In this document: positions 26,301 to 34,581 of the stretch, one piece after another | Layout of the letters: each line of letters opens with the position of its first letter | How positions within the stretch are numbered: the stretch's first letter is position 1 | Notes under the pieces: generated by a model | Told to the model about the DNA's origin: nothing | Databases searched by the model: none | The model's input: the letters and a program-made list of their open reading frames with translations, nothing else | Assembly (NCBI GenBank): GCA_022828225.1 | Contig: JAJEJG010000008.1 | Span: 1 to 64,000 of the forward strand | Direction of reading: 5' to 3' | Length of the DNA stretch: 64,000 nt | Origin: Nitrospirales bacterium | GTDB lineage: Bacteria > Nitrospirota > Nitrospiria > Nitrospirales > UBA8639 | Made by a program: the position numbers and the translations under genes

Positions 26301-26985
26301 CTTTCAGCTTCCGATAGTGCTCGGCCTGCTGCGCCTGGCGTTTCAAGGTCCGCAGCTGTTTTTCCACTTCGGCAATAATGTCCCGCACGCGAGCCAGGTT
26401 CTGCTGCGTGGTCTTGAGTTTGTTCAGGGCTTCCGTCTTTTGCTTTTTGAAGCGACCGATTCCCGCTGTTTCCTCGATAAACGTCCGGCGGTCCTGGGGA
26501 GACCCGGAGAGGATGTGATCGATATTGCCCTGTTCGATCACCGTGTGCCCCTTGGCGCCGGCCCTCGCTTCCAGAAAGAGACCGCGGATATCTTTCAGCC
26601 GGCAGGGGATCTTGTTGACGGCATATTCGCTTTCCCCGTCACGGTACAACCGGCGCGTGACCATGAGCTCTTTGTTGCCCGGCAAGGACTCCATCACACC
26701 GGCCACGGCCTCGAGTTCCTGACTTGTCACGTCGCTGAGGACCAACGAAACTTCCGCCATTCCCAATGGCTTACGCGATTCCGTTCCATTGAAGATGACG
26801 TCTTCCATGCGTTCACTACGCAACGTTTTGGTACTTTGCTCACCCAGAACCCATAAAATGGCATCCACGATGTTGCTTTTTCCCACTCCGTTAGGCCCCA
26901 CCACCGCGGTAATACCTTGAGGGAAATCGAGTCGAGCTTCGGGAAAGGACTTGAATCCGGATACCAGGAGGGATTTCAACTTCAT
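23338..26985 (-). CDS. smc: Chromosome segregation protein SMC
   Basis: Condensin ATPase that organises and segregates the chromosome. 1215 residues. The N-terminal head has Walker A GPNGVGKSNIVDAI. Two long coiled coils (about 170-500 and 680-1020) flank a hinge near 520-670 (GYRQGREGNDL, VLGRAVDLV, VTGGSSGEASGLLQRR). The C-terminal head has the signature LSGGEKTLTVLALL and Walker B CILDEVDAPLDE. Length and layout are normal. scpA/scpB are not adjacent. The 372-bp upstream spacer holds an A/T-rich stretch and the second 179-bp MITE. Confidence 0.97.
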   Translation of the reverse strand: MKLKSLLVSGFKSFPEARLDFPQGITAVVGPNGVGKSNIVDAILWVLGEQSTKTLRSERMEDVIFNGTESRKPLGMAEVSLVLSDVTSQELEAVAGVMESLPGNKELMVTRRLYRDGESEYAVNKIPCRLKDIRGLFLEARAGAKGHTVIEQGNIDHILSGSPQDRRTFIEETAGIGRFKKQKTEALNKLKTTQQNLARVRDIIAEVEKQLRTLKRQAQQAEHYRKLKDESRALEIRLLKHDFGGLQHQRVHVEAELAKLELREAELMAEEARLTASYEQAKSALLRDGERAGRLQEELRQLEHGIGQALTTMEVERNRADLFDQQRTQAVEEQTRLCAVAEEAATSIKSLQEQVQRAEGDTAEVTGRLTELEMEEQRQGEQRTALQSRTEERRQRLFDLAVERSQTETQLANLDTKQRELGTRLQDVQGDQAHCGQERAKAESTLAEQTVLSEQIARQLAVDREKQEILSAEKLELEERIRAVDQQRVQEQTDRAAAESRLQALQAVLREELGYRQGREGNDLSLRRMCQGVREVFAERLKVPQEYEVAIESALGEHIRAWVVRGVDDVMQALAVVTDQGWGRGTFVTAQAPGSSSSPASWPDLRQANGVLGRAVDLVTVPDDLQGVLQSLLGRVVLVDTLEHGLSAITRVSEADLGFLLLVTKTGEVIDPRGIVTGGSSGEASGLLQRRREVQVLEQELSSMDQRIAGFDGQRRTVRERVETNKQQLETLEASLKESEMRQLVVEQERSALTGRLQDLDLRLSANQTELEACQAELAGVQEHERLAQSRLEEIARQHGEEEARLEESTTQLQEMDEAIRVLYDRLTETRLTLTTYRERHERAHADLDRLQEEDRNRRARLESLAGQIESLHVQAVQSQEERRRADATFQELETGKTTLQGELREVEERHTNGLQRTREGEHGLNENRKQCSAIKETRRESDVRLAEIRTRMQTIEETLTGTYGESMEISDPQTAQPDDSNDAEGEGPETWRERLQTIRTRMDRMGALNLAAIDEHRELEERHRFLHEQEEDLSESIRSLQEIIERLNRTTNRMFQQTFEAVQEKFGEVFSAFFAGGQAELVLVKPDAEEDEEEEPGQEPGVDIIAQPPGKRLKNLTMLSGGEKTLTVLALLFASFLTKPSPFCILDEVDAPLDEPNVVRFARFLPQLTPLSQFLVITHNKRTMEVADSLFGVTMEEPGVSKFVSVRVADFEKV

Positions 26986-27180
26986 GAAAAACTCTCAGCG
27001 GGAAGTGGGTGATGGGGCAAACGGACTTGTGGTGCAAACTGTACCACAGAAGAGAAAAAAATCAAGGATTTTACACTAAATAATGTGGTAATTGATGAGG
27101 GTCTGTGTATATGTTGTGTGTTTCCGTGTATAGGCTGTTGGTTACCTGTCGATACAGGAAACGGCTGGAATGGGGGCTAA

Positions 27181-27358
27181 GCCCGCATTTCTCACCAGGC
27201 TCCGTCACGAGGGCGTCGAGACGCCGTTGTGCTGGGGCGCACGGACTGCGAGACGCTGAAGGCATAGTTGAAACTATGTCGAAGGGGCTTGCGGGAGTAC
27301 GTCCCGGCACAGCGAGTGGAACGGCGCCCGTAGCAGGAGGCTGGTGAGAAATGCGGGC
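27181..27358. repeat. 179-bp-family MITE, copy 2 (178 bp)
   Basis: Same terminal repeats and nearly identical interior as 20561-20739, flanked on both sides by TAA. The right-hand flank plus the element edge form the TAG stop codon of ispH. Confidence 0.9.
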
Positions 27359-28317
27359 TAAACGAGAGCTCTTTCCTTGCGTTTTTGTCCGGGCATCATG
27401 AGTTCTTTGGGAAGGAGAAATTCGATGTCTTCCTCAACGACCGTGAGTTCTTCGACCTCCTGGGCCCCGACTCCTTTGAGATACGCCACCACTTCATTGA
27501 CGAGAATTTCCGGTGCCGAGGCTCCGGCCGTGACCCCGATGGCTTCCACGTCCTTGATCCACTCAGGCTGGATGTCTTGATAGGAATCAATGAGATAGGC
27601 GGGGACTGCAAATCGTTCGGCTAATTCACGAAGTCTATTGGAGTTTGAACTGTTGGGAGATCCGATGACCAGGATCAAATCAACGAATTTGGCCAGTTCT
27701 TTCACGGCATTTTGCCGGTTTTGCGTGGCATAACAAATGTCTTCCTGATGCGGACCTTTGATGCCGGGAAATCGCCGGTTGAGCGCTTCGACGATTTCAC
27801 TGCATTCATCCACGCTTAGCGTCGTTTGAGTGACGTAGGACAGGTGTTCGCTATTTTCAACTTCAAGCGCTTCCACGTCCTCGACTGAAGAAACCAAGTG
27901 AAATTTATCCGGAACCTGGCCTAATGTTCCGACCACCTCGGGATGGGCGGCATGACCGATGAGAATGAGTTCGTAATTATTACTGTAATCACGATGGACT
28001 TCATTGTGAACTTTGATCACCAGGGGGCACGTCGCATCGATGACTTTCAGATTGCGGCGCCGCGCCTCCTCCCACACCCGTTGGGCCACGCCATGGGCGC
28101 TAAAAATCACCTGCGCACCATCCGGGACCTCGTCCAGTTCCTCTACGAACACCGCGCCCCGTTTCCGAAGGGAGTTGACGACGTGCCGGCTGTGCACGAT
28201 TTCATGCCGCACGTAAATCGGCGCGCCGTAGCGCTTCAGCGACATTTCGACGATCTCGATTGCCCGGTCGACACCGGCGCAAAACCCACGTGGATTGGCC
28301 AAATAGATCTTTTTCAC
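27358..28317 (-). CDS. ispH: 4-hydroxy-3-methylbut-2-enyl diphosphate reductase
   Basis: Last step of the MEP isoprenoid pathway: reduces HMBPP to IPP and DMAPP with a [4Fe-4S] cluster. 319 residues. Cluster Cys residues are visible in [23 protein letters not shown] and [10 protein letters not shown]. Substrate-binding motifs are [20 protein letters not shown] and [11 protein letters not shown]. Stop codon TAG is formed at the border of a 179-bp MITE, so the final residues (KRKERALV) may have been set by that insertion. Confidence 0.96.
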   Translation of the reverse strand: MKKIYLANPRGFCAGVDRAIEIVEMSLKRYGAPIYVRHEIVHSRHVVNSLRKRGAVFVEELDEVPDGAQVIFSAHGVAQRVWEEARRRNLKVIDATCPLVIKVHNEVHRDYSNNYELILIGHAAHPEVVGTLGQVPDKFHLVSSVEDVEALEVENSEHLSYVTQTTLSVDECSEIVEALNRRFPGIKGPHQEDICYATQNRQNAVKELAKFVDLILVIGSPNSSNSNRLRELAERFAVPAYLIDSYQDIQPEWIKDVEAIGVTAGASAPEILVNEVVAYLKGVGAQEVEELTVVEEDIEFLLPKELMMPGQKRKERALV

Positions 28318-28453
28318 TCTGACCTCTCAGTTCCCTGGAAAAACGGGCCGGGATACTTGTCGCCTCAAACGTCACACCCACAAACGTCCACCAACATTAT
28401 GACATAAACTGAGGATTCGTCAACTCAGGAATGGCTTCGCCTGTCGATACGCC

Positions 28454-29458
28454 TTACCATCGAATCAAGGCCGTGCCCCACGTTAATCCTCCGCCAAACG
28501 CTCCAAGCAGAATCAGATCGCCCTCGTGAAATTTCCCCTGCCGGTGCGCCCAATCCAGAGCCATCGGCAAGGAGGCTGACGACGTATTTCCGACCCGGTC
28601 AACTATCGAGACCATTTGATCCTGATGCACGCCCAAACGTTTCGCGATGGTGTGAAGCATCCGGCCATTGGCCTGATGCGTAATCACCTGTTTGACCTCG
28701 GACAGGCTCGTCCCGGTCTCACGAAGGATCGCCTCGACCGCCTCCGTCAACCGCTTGACGGCCACGCGATAGACCGTCCCTCCCTGCAATCGAATGCTGT
28801 GCTGATGACGGCGAATCGTGTCCCGGCTCATGGGGTGCCTTGATCCGCCTGCCGGAATCGTGATCAGGTCATGGTACGCGCCCTCCGAATGGAGTCGAAT
28901 AGCCATGATTCCTGCGGCCGGATGGCGACCCGACGATTCCTCCCGGGTCACCACCGCCGCCCCGGCGCCATCGCCAAAGAGAAGTCCGCTCGCAGGCTGG
29001 GACACGTGAAGAGAGCGGGATTTGACCTCAGCCGCCACCACCAGACAGTTTCGAAATTGTCCCGACCGGATGAAGGCATCGGCCATGGATAAGCCGTAGA
29101 GAAATCCACTGCACGATGCCGCAAGATCAAAGGCCGCCACGCGACGCGCGCCGAGCCGTTCCTGAAGCGCACAGGCCGTGGATGGGAAAGGGGTATCCGG
29201 AGACGTAGTCGACACCAGGATGGCATCGATCGCATCACTCGACAGGCCCGAGGATTCCAAGGCTTGTCGAGCCGCGCGCTCGGCCAAGTGCGAACAGGTT
29301 TCCTCGTCTGCGCTCCAATGCCGGGCGCGTATCCCGGTGACTCTAAAGACGTCACGGCCCTGAAGAGCAAATTGCGTGGCCACCTCCTCGTTCGTCACGC
29401 GACGTTCCGGCACGTACGACCCGGTTCCGCAAATTCGACTGGCACGGGAATGAACCAT
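28454..29458 (-). CDS. fabH: Beta-ketoacyl-ACP synthase III
   Basis: Starts type II fatty acid synthesis by condensing an acyl-CoA with malonyl-ACP. 334 residues with thiolase fold and the Cys-His-Asn triad: Cys in DLAASCSGFLYGL (about 117), His in ITHQANGRML (about 250), Asn in VGNTSSASLPMAL (about 280). Length is normal. No other fab genes are adjacent. The divergent promoter region with the BamD-like gene is 29459-29609. Confidence 0.93.
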   Translation of the reverse strand: MVHSRASRICGTGSYVPERRVTNEEVATQFALQGRDVFRVTGIRARHWSADEETCSHLAERAARQALESSGLSSDAIDAILVSTTSPDTPFPSTACALQERLGARRVAAFDLAASCSGFLYGLSMADAFIRSGQFRNCLVVAAEVKSRSLHVSQPASGLLFGDGAGAAVVTREESSGRHPAAGIMAIRLHSEGAYHDLITIPAGGSRHPMSRDTIRRHQHSIRLQGGTVYRVAVKRLTEAVEAILRETGTSLSEVKQVITHQANGRMLHTIAKRLGVHQDQMVSIVDRVGNTSSASLPMALDWAHRQGKFHEGDLILLGAFGGGLTWGTALIRW

Positions 29459-29532
29459 TGACCGTTATCCGTTTGAGGAACGCCTTCTTGGCAAGTGAGC
29501 GCACTGAAGACGTGCGCGTTAATCCGTCAATC

Positions 29533-29562
29533 TTGTTTTGACGTTCGGAACGCTGCTATACT
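29533..29562 (+). promoter_or_regulatory. Candidate promoter of the BamD-like gene
   Basis: TTGTTT (29533-29538) and TATACT (29557-29562) separated by 18 bp, upstream of the GTG start at 29610. Confidence 0.45.
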
Positions 29563-29609
29563 CAAAGGTCAACGTGGATTTTGCAAGGAATTCAACAGAG
29601 GTGCCGCGC

Positions 29610-30590
29610 GTGTTTCGCCATCCGGTCACGATGTTGGTCTTGGCCCTGACCAGTTGCTTCACCCTGGGCTGCTCGATGTTCTCCGACGATAAAGCGCCTG
29701 CCCCGACCGCCGGAGCCGACAGGACCGATGCCCAGATTTTCGTCGGGGATACCATCGAAATGAATTATGACCCCAACGTCATTTTGAAACGAGCGGAATC
29801 ATTTCATGAACAAGAGGGATACGCGGAAGCGATCGTCGAATATCAACATTTTCTGGACCTGCATCGCAATCACATCCTGGCCCCGTACGCGCAATACCGG
29901 TTGGCCCTCAGCCATTTCAAAATGATTCAAACGATTGACCGGGACATGACTCCCGTCAAAATGGCTCGGGAAGAATTTCGGGAACTCATTGACGACTTTC
30001 CTGCCAGCCAATACGAAGCGGAGGCACGGGTCAAGATTAGAGAATGCGACGGCCTCCTGGCCAAAAACCATTTCTTCGTGGGAACGTTCTATTATAAGAG
30101 AGAGCAGTACTTAGCCGCGGCTAAACGGTTCGAAAAAATTATCGACCATTATCCCTCGACGGAGGAGGCCGTCGCTTCCAAGCTGCAATTGGCCAAAACG
30201 TATCGGAAGTTAGGTGCGCTGGAATGGGCACGCGATTGGGCGGTGAGCTTGGCTCAACAACATCCCCGGCATAAATTACGGGACGACGGGCTCAAGTTGC
30301 TGGCAGAGCTTCAAAACGAAAACCCCAATATTATGATGGCAGCCCGACCACGTCGTTCCTTACAACCTCGTAGCTCCTTAGCCCAAAACGGGTCGAGGCC
30401 CGGATTCTATCCCGCGACGACTGCAATCAATGGAGCCTCTTCGCTGGTCCCGCAAGCCCCTTCAGCGGTGGCCGATTGCCCGCTGGGTACCTGGTGTGGA
30501 GCAACGGGCACATCCCTTTCCAATGCCTTGGCACCCAATCCTCCCGTGACCCCGTCTGTGACGTGTCGCCCCGGCACCTGGTGCCAATAA
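29610..30590 (+). CDS. bamD: BamD/YfiO-like outer-membrane lipoprotein
   Basis: Part of the outer-membrane protein assembly machinery. 326 residues from GTG 29610, which has CAGAGG about 8 nt upstream and places a lipoprotein signal at once (LVLALTSCFTLGCSMF, lipid-modified Cys in TLGC). TPR-like units follow: YAEAIVEYQHFLDLH, APYAQYRLALSHF, EFRELIDDFPASQYEAEAR, AAAKRFEKIIDHYPSTEEA. This is the BamD pattern. Unusual is a Pro/Ala-rich C-terminal extension carrying two similar motifs, CPLGTWC and CRPGTWC, the second at the very end. Confidence 0.85.
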   Translation: MFRHPVTMLVLALTSCFTLGCSMFSDDKAPAPTAGADRTDAQIFVGDTIEMNYDPNVILKRAESFHEQEGYAEAIVEYQHFLDLHRNHILAPYAQYRLALSHFKMIQTIDRDMTPVKMAREEFRELIDDFPASQYEAEARVKIRECDGLLAKNHFFVGTFYYKREQYLAAAKRFEKIIDHYPSTEEAVASKLQLAKTYRKLGALEWARDWAVSLAQQHPRHKLRDDGLKLLAELQNENPNIMMAARPRRSLQPRSSLAQNGSRPGFYPATTAINGASSLVPQAPSAVADCPLGTWCGATGTSLSNALAPNPPVTPSVTCRPGTWCQ

Positions 30591-30593
30591 CGA

Positions 30594-30740
30594 TTTATTG
30601 CGCTATCGGGCGCAGGGCGGCGTTGAACCCCCCGTGCCCCCTTTCTCAGGGGGGAGAGAGGATTCTGTCTTGTCCCCCCTGAGAAAGGGGGATTGAGGGG
30701 GTTGGGGATTGAGTCTGCCCTGAGCCTGTCGAAGGGGGAG
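30594..30740. repeat. Mixed dispersed repeats downstream of the BamD-like gene
   Basis: GATTTATTGCGCTATCGGGC is the left part of the 142-bp MITE, cut short at about 30625. A CCCCCTTTCTCAGGGGGG / CCCCCCTGAGAAAGGGGG inverted repeat follows, then a CTGAGCCTGTCGAAGGG unit. No gene. Confidence 0.65.
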
Positions 30741-30746
30741 TTGTCC

Positions 30747-31496
30747 CTACTGCCCGATATACCACCCGATCCCGTTGCGTTCGAGGAAACTGGTCAGACG
30801 TGCCAGGGAATCGACGTAAACCATCACACCGACCAAAACCAGGCAGACGCCGCTGGCGAGGGAAACTCCATGAAGGTAGTGGCGGGCCTTTTGAAAATAA
30901 TTGAGGAAGCGATCGACGCTGAAGGCGGTTAAGAGAAACGGCAGCCCCAACCCCAAGGAATAGGACGCCAGGAGCAAAATACCGAACTGCATGGATTCCG
31001 TGGTGCTGGCATAGGCCAGGATTGCTCCCAGAATAGGCCCGACGCAGGGCGTCCACGCGGCGGCGAAGGCCGTCCCGATCAGGAACGATCCCACGTACCC
31101 CACGGGCCGGCTGCCGAACGAGAAGAGCCGGCGCTCGGTCATCATCACGTTCCATTTGAGCAGACCCAACAAGTAGAGCCCGAAGACAATAATCACTACG
31201 GCTCCGATTTTGCGGATGAGATCCTGATATTCATACAACACTTGCCCTACGAAACTGGCTGAGGCGCCGAACGCAATGAACACGGAAGAAAAGCCCGTCA
31301 CAAACAAGAGCGAATTCAGGATAATGGCTTTGCGAAAACGCTGCCGCTCGGACGCATCCACCAACTGCTCCAGCGAGAGCCCGGTAATGTAGGAGACGTA
31401 GGAAGGCACCAGCGGCAACACGCAAGGCGAGATGAAGGACAGAAAGCCCGCACTGAAGGCCGCAAACAGGGAAACGGGGTTCATGGCGTCGATCAT
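30747..31496 (-). CDS. ccdA: Cytochrome c biogenesis protein CcdA
   Basis: Inner-membrane thiol-disulfide transporter that passes electrons from cytoplasmic thioredoxin to periplasmic thioredoxin-like proteins. 249 residues with about six membrane helices and the two redox Cys motifs FISPCVLPLVPSY and AAWTPCVGPILGA. It lies 4 bp downstream of the tlpA-like gene in an operon on the minus strand. The pair faces the ccm operon and should reduce CcmG/CcmH and apocytochromes. Confidence 0.93.
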   Translation of the reverse strand: MIDAMNPVSLFAAFSAGFLSFISPCVLPLVPSYVSYITGLSLEQLVDASERQRFRKAIILNSLLFVTGFSSVFIAFGASASFVGQVLYEYQDLIRKIGAVVIIVFGLYLLGLLKWNVMMTERRLFSFGSRPVGYVGSFLIGTAFAAAWTPCVGPILGAILAYASTTESMQFGILLLASYSLGLGLPFLLTAFSVDRFLNYFQKARHYLHGVSLASGVCLVLVGVMVYVDSLARLTSFLERNGIGWYIGQ

Positions 31497-31500
31497 CGCG

Positions 31501-32076
31501 TTACGACTCCCGGAGAAGGCCGCGGATCAATTCGCGCGCCTCCGCACTGTCCCAGTCCCGCGCTCCGAACACGCGTTGGGTCAACGTGCCGTTTCGATCG
31601 ATCAAGAAACTCATGGGCAGCGTGCGGACGCCGTAACTTCCGCTCACCCGGTAATCCGAATCGTGCAGGATCGGGAAGGTCAGCCCTTGGGATGCGACAA
31701 ACGGCCGGGTCACGATACTCCCCTGCGGGTCGGAAGAGATCGCAAGGATGGCAAAGCCTTCGTCCTTCAAATCCTGATACACGCGTTCCATGCTCGGCAT
31801 TTCGACACGACACGGGCCACACCACGTCGCCCAAAAGTTCAGGAGTACCACCTTGCCGCGATAGTCCGGAAGCGCCTGCCAATTCCCCTGCAAGTCAATG
31901 AGTTGGAAATCAGGAGCCTGAGACCCCATGTCCGGTGGAACCTGACGAACGGCAACGGCGTTCCCCGAGGATTCTTCCTGATCCGAATACCCTGAATCAC
32001 AGGCTACCCCCGACAGAACAACCAGCGCCCCCAGGCAGCGCACCAGTTTCCAAAACAACGCTTCCCTTTCGTCCAC
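31501..32076 (-). CDS. TlpA/ResA-like thioredoxin lipoprotein
   Basis: Periplasmic thiol-disulfide reductase. About 191 residues from GTG 32076; TTG 32058 with AAGGG upstream is an alternative. Upstream in-frame codons overlap promoter-like sequence (TATAAT on the minus strand at 32115-32110). The N-terminus has a hydrophobic segment ending in a lipobox-like LSGVAC. The thioredoxin domain has the active site NFWATWCGPCRVEMP and cis-Pro region VRTLPMSFLID. Cotranscribed with ccdA, its probable electron donor. Confidence 0.88.
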   Translation of the reverse strand: MDEREALFWKLVRCLGALVVLSGVACDSGYSDQEESSGNAVAVRQVPPDMGSQAPDFQLIDLQGNWQALPDYRGKVVLLNFWATWCGPCRVEMPSMERVYQDLKDEGFAILAISSDPQGSIVTRPFVASQGLTFPILHDSDYRVSGSYGVRTLPMSFLIDRNGTLTQRVFGARDWDSAEARELIRGLLRES

Positions 32077-32367
32077 AGTATTGATCCAAACAAGCACCGT
32101 TCCCCAACCATTATACACTGTCGTTTCTTTTAAAGGCGCGTCCGCCCAACCGGAATTCATCTTATTCAGGAAATCGCAACACCGTCAATAGGCTGCATGG
32201 TTCCCCTGCCTGTCGAGTCGTCATGACAGATGTGGACACGTGTGTGACCATCCAGTATAGTGTTTTCTTGAGACAACCCGTGCATACGACGGGTGTCCTA
32301 CGGTGTTAACCGGCCACGTCCTTTCCCTGATTTTCCTTAACCGGCCTCAACGGCATACTCCCTATCC

Positions 32368-33036
32368 ATGATTGCTTGTCACGGTATCGGCAAATCCTAC
32401 GGGCATTTCCAGGTGTTGCACGACGTGAACCTGGCCATCGCGGAAGGCGAGTGTTTTGCCCTGTTCGGACCGAACGGTTCCGTCAAGACCACGTTATTGA
32501 AAATCCTGGCCACGCTTGAACGGCCCAGTACGGGGCATTTTGAAATGCTCGGCATGCATGGGCTCAAGGACAGAGAGGCCATTCGCGCCAACCTCATGTT
32601 TTTGGCCCACGGCACGCATCTGTACGATGAGTTGAATGCCAGGGAAAATCTGGCGTTCGCCCTCGCGCTGCGGGGCCACCACCCCACGGACCGGGACATG
32701 AAGCGCGCGTTGGACCGCGTGGCCATCGGCGCGTTTGCCGACATGAAGGTCCGGCACTATTCCGCCGGGATGAAGAAACGGTTGGCCCTGGCCAAAACCA
32801 TGCTGGCGAAACCCAACGTCCTGTTGCTGGATGAGCCGTTTACCGCGCTGGATACCGCCGGGACCGAAATCCTGCGGGAGTACGTGCGGGAACGCCTCTC
32901 GGACAACGGCACCGTACTCCTGTCCACGCATGACTACGACAAAACGCGTCCCATTGCCGGCCGGGCCGGCATTTTACAGCATGGGGCGTTACAGGAAACG
33001 GCTATCGAGGAGTTGAAGTCCGATGATCTCGTTTAA
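32368..33036 (+). CDS. ccmA: Heme exporter ATP-binding protein CcmA
   Basis: ATPase of the CcmABCD complex that releases holo-CcmE. 222 residues with ABC signature HYSAGMKKRLALAK and Walker B VLLLDEPFTALD. The Walker A reads GPNGSVKTTLL: the invariant Gly before Lys is Val (codon GTC, 32482-32484). This should harm nucleotide binding unless it is a sequencing error or tolerated. All other motifs are normal. It overlaps ccmB by 14 bp and is the first gene of the ccm operon. The 32161-32367 spacer holds the divergent promoters and a small ACCCGT/ACGGGT inverted repeat. Confidence 0.9.
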   Translation: MIACHGIGKSYGHFQVLHDVNLAIAEGECFALFGPNGSVKTTLLKILATLERPSTGHFEMLGMHGLKDREAIRANLMFLAHGTHLYDELNARENLAFALALRGHHPTDRDMKRALDRVAIGAFADMKVRHYSAGMKKRLALAKTMLAKPNVLLLDEPFTALDTAGTEILREYVRERLSDNGTVLLSTHDYDKTRPIAGRAGILQHGALQETAIEELKSDDLV

Positions 33037-33700
33037 CGTCATCCGCTGGATCGTGTGGAAGGATTTCGTCACCGAGTTGCGAAGCCGGGAGACGATCTCT
33101 TCCATGGTGTTTTTTGCCCTCATCGTCATCCTGATTTTCAGCTTCAGCTTTTCCATGGACCAGCAAGCCGCGCGCGAAGTCATAGCGGGGATCATGTGGG
33201 TCGCCTTTGCCTTTACCGGGATCATCGGGTTGGGCAAGTCGTTTTCCACCGAGCTTCAGAACGATTGTCTGGAGGCCCTCCAGATGGTGCCGGAGGCCAA
33301 GGGGGCGATCTACCTCGGCAAGGTCGCGGCGAATTTCGCGTTCATGTTCGTGGTGGAAATCCTTTTATTTCCGATGTTTGTGATCCTGTTCAATTTGGAG
33401 GTCGTTGAAGAGATTTCGCTCCTTCTGTTAGTATTTTTCTTGGCAACTGTGGGACTTTCCGCCATTGGGACGCTGTTTTCGGCTCTGACGGTACAAATTC
33501 GGGCGCGTGAAGTCATGCTCCCGATCCTCCTCCTTCCCCTGGTGGTTCCCGTGATGATCGCTGCGGTTGAAGCCACGAAAGGCGCCCTCAACGGGGATCC
33601 GCCGGCCCTGTACGAACAGTGGCTGGAGCTTCTCGCGATATACGACGTGGTCTTTACGGTCGTCTCGTTCTGGATGTTCGAGTTTGTCATGGATTCATAA
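33023..33700 (+). CDS. ccmB: Heme exporter permease CcmB
   Basis: Six-helix membrane subunit of the CcmABCD complex, 225 residues. Family features are DFVTELRSRETISSMVFFAL at the N-terminus, GIIGLGKSFSTEL, and a hydrophobic core (LPILLLPLVVPVMIAAVEAT). Its TAA stop is part of the ATAA target duplication of a 142-bp MITE that sits between it and ccmC. Confidence 0.93.
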   Translation: MISFNVIRWIVWKDFVTELRSRETISSMVFFALIVILIFSFSFSMDQQAAREVIAGIMWVAFAFTGIIGLGKSFSTELQNDCLEALQMVPEAKGAIYLGKVAANFAFMFVVEILLFPMFVILFNLEVVEEISLLLLVFFLATVGLSAIGTLFSALTVQIRAREVMLPILLLPLVVPVMIAAVEATKGALNGDPPALYEQWLELLAIYDVVFTVVSFWMFEFVMDS

Positions 33701-33842
33701 GGAACCTCTGATTTATTGTGATAGCGGGATGCAGGGCAAGGCGTCCCGGAGCGAAACCCGAGGCGTATCATAGAGATAGGTGAGGGTTGAGTGAGGACAC
33801 AACGCAGCCATGCGCCCGATAGTGCATTAAATCAGAGGTTCC
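33701..33842. repeat. 142-bp MITE, copy in the ccm operon
   Basis: Begins GGAACCTCTGATTTA and ends with its exact inverse TAAATCAGAGGTTCC. ATAA flanks it on both sides as a 4-bp target duplication. It separates ccmB from ccmC, which are normally adjacent. Confidence 0.95.
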
Positions 33843-33852
33843 ATAAGGAACG

Positions 33853-34581
33853 ATGACCATTCATCGGGTAATCCGAAAAGTCCAACGGTTTGAAGGCTGG
33901 TTTGGGGGAGGCGCCGCCCTGTGCCTGATAGCCGGCCTCTACGTGGGGCTCATCGGGTCTCCTCCGGATTACTACCAGGGCGAAGTGGTGAGGATCATGT
34001 ACATCCACGTGCCCCTCGCCCATACGTCTCTTCTCGGGTATACCGTCCTGGCGGTCGGAAGCCTCTGGTACTTATGGAAGCGCGACCCGATCGTGGACAA
34101 CATGTGCCAGGCCGTGGCCGCACTCAGCGCCGTGTTTACCGCGCTCGCCCTGGGGACCGGGATGATTTGGGGCAAGCCTACGTGGGATACGTGGTGGACG
34201 TGGGATGCCCGTCTGACGTCCTTTACGGTGCTCTTGTTGATTTTGATCGGGTATCTCATGCTGCGAACCTTCGTCGACGATCCCGAAAAGGAAGCGCGCT
34301 ACGGCGCCATCCTGGCCATTGTCGGGTTCGTGGATCTGCCGATCATTCATTTTTCCGTGGAATGGTGGCGGACCCTGCACCAACCGCAATCCATTTCCAT
34401 GCGCGGCGTGAGCATTTCTTCAGGCCTTCTGGTGCCCCTGCTGTTGATGAGCGTCGGCATGTCTTTGCTGTTTTCGTATATGTTGATGGTCCGCACGCAG
34501 TTGCTCTATCTGGATCGCTTGCTTCACGCGAAAAAAGGTCGCCTCTTGAGCCAGTTTCATCTGTCGAAATCCGATTCATGA
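33853..34581 (+). CDS. ccmC: Heme transporter CcmC
   Basis: Loads heme onto CcmE. 242 residues, six membrane helices, and the periplasmic tryptophan-rich WWD domain WGKPTWDTWWTWDARLTS between the heme-ligand His in MYIHVPLAH and a second one in IIHFSVEWW. Length is typical. Its stop overlaps the next gene as ATGA. Confidence 0.95.
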   Translation: MTIHRVIRKVQRFEGWFGGGAALCLIAGLYVGLIGSPPDYYQGEVVRIMYIHVPLAHTSLLGYTVLAVGSLWYLWKRDPIVDNMCQAVAALSAVFTALALGTGMIWGKPTWDTWWTWDARLTSFTVLLLILIGYLMLRTFVDDPEKEARYGAILAIVGFVDLPIIHFSVEWWRTLHQPQSISMRGVSISSGLLVPLLLMSVGMSLLFSYMLMVRTQLLYLDRLLHAKKGRLLSQFHLSKSDS

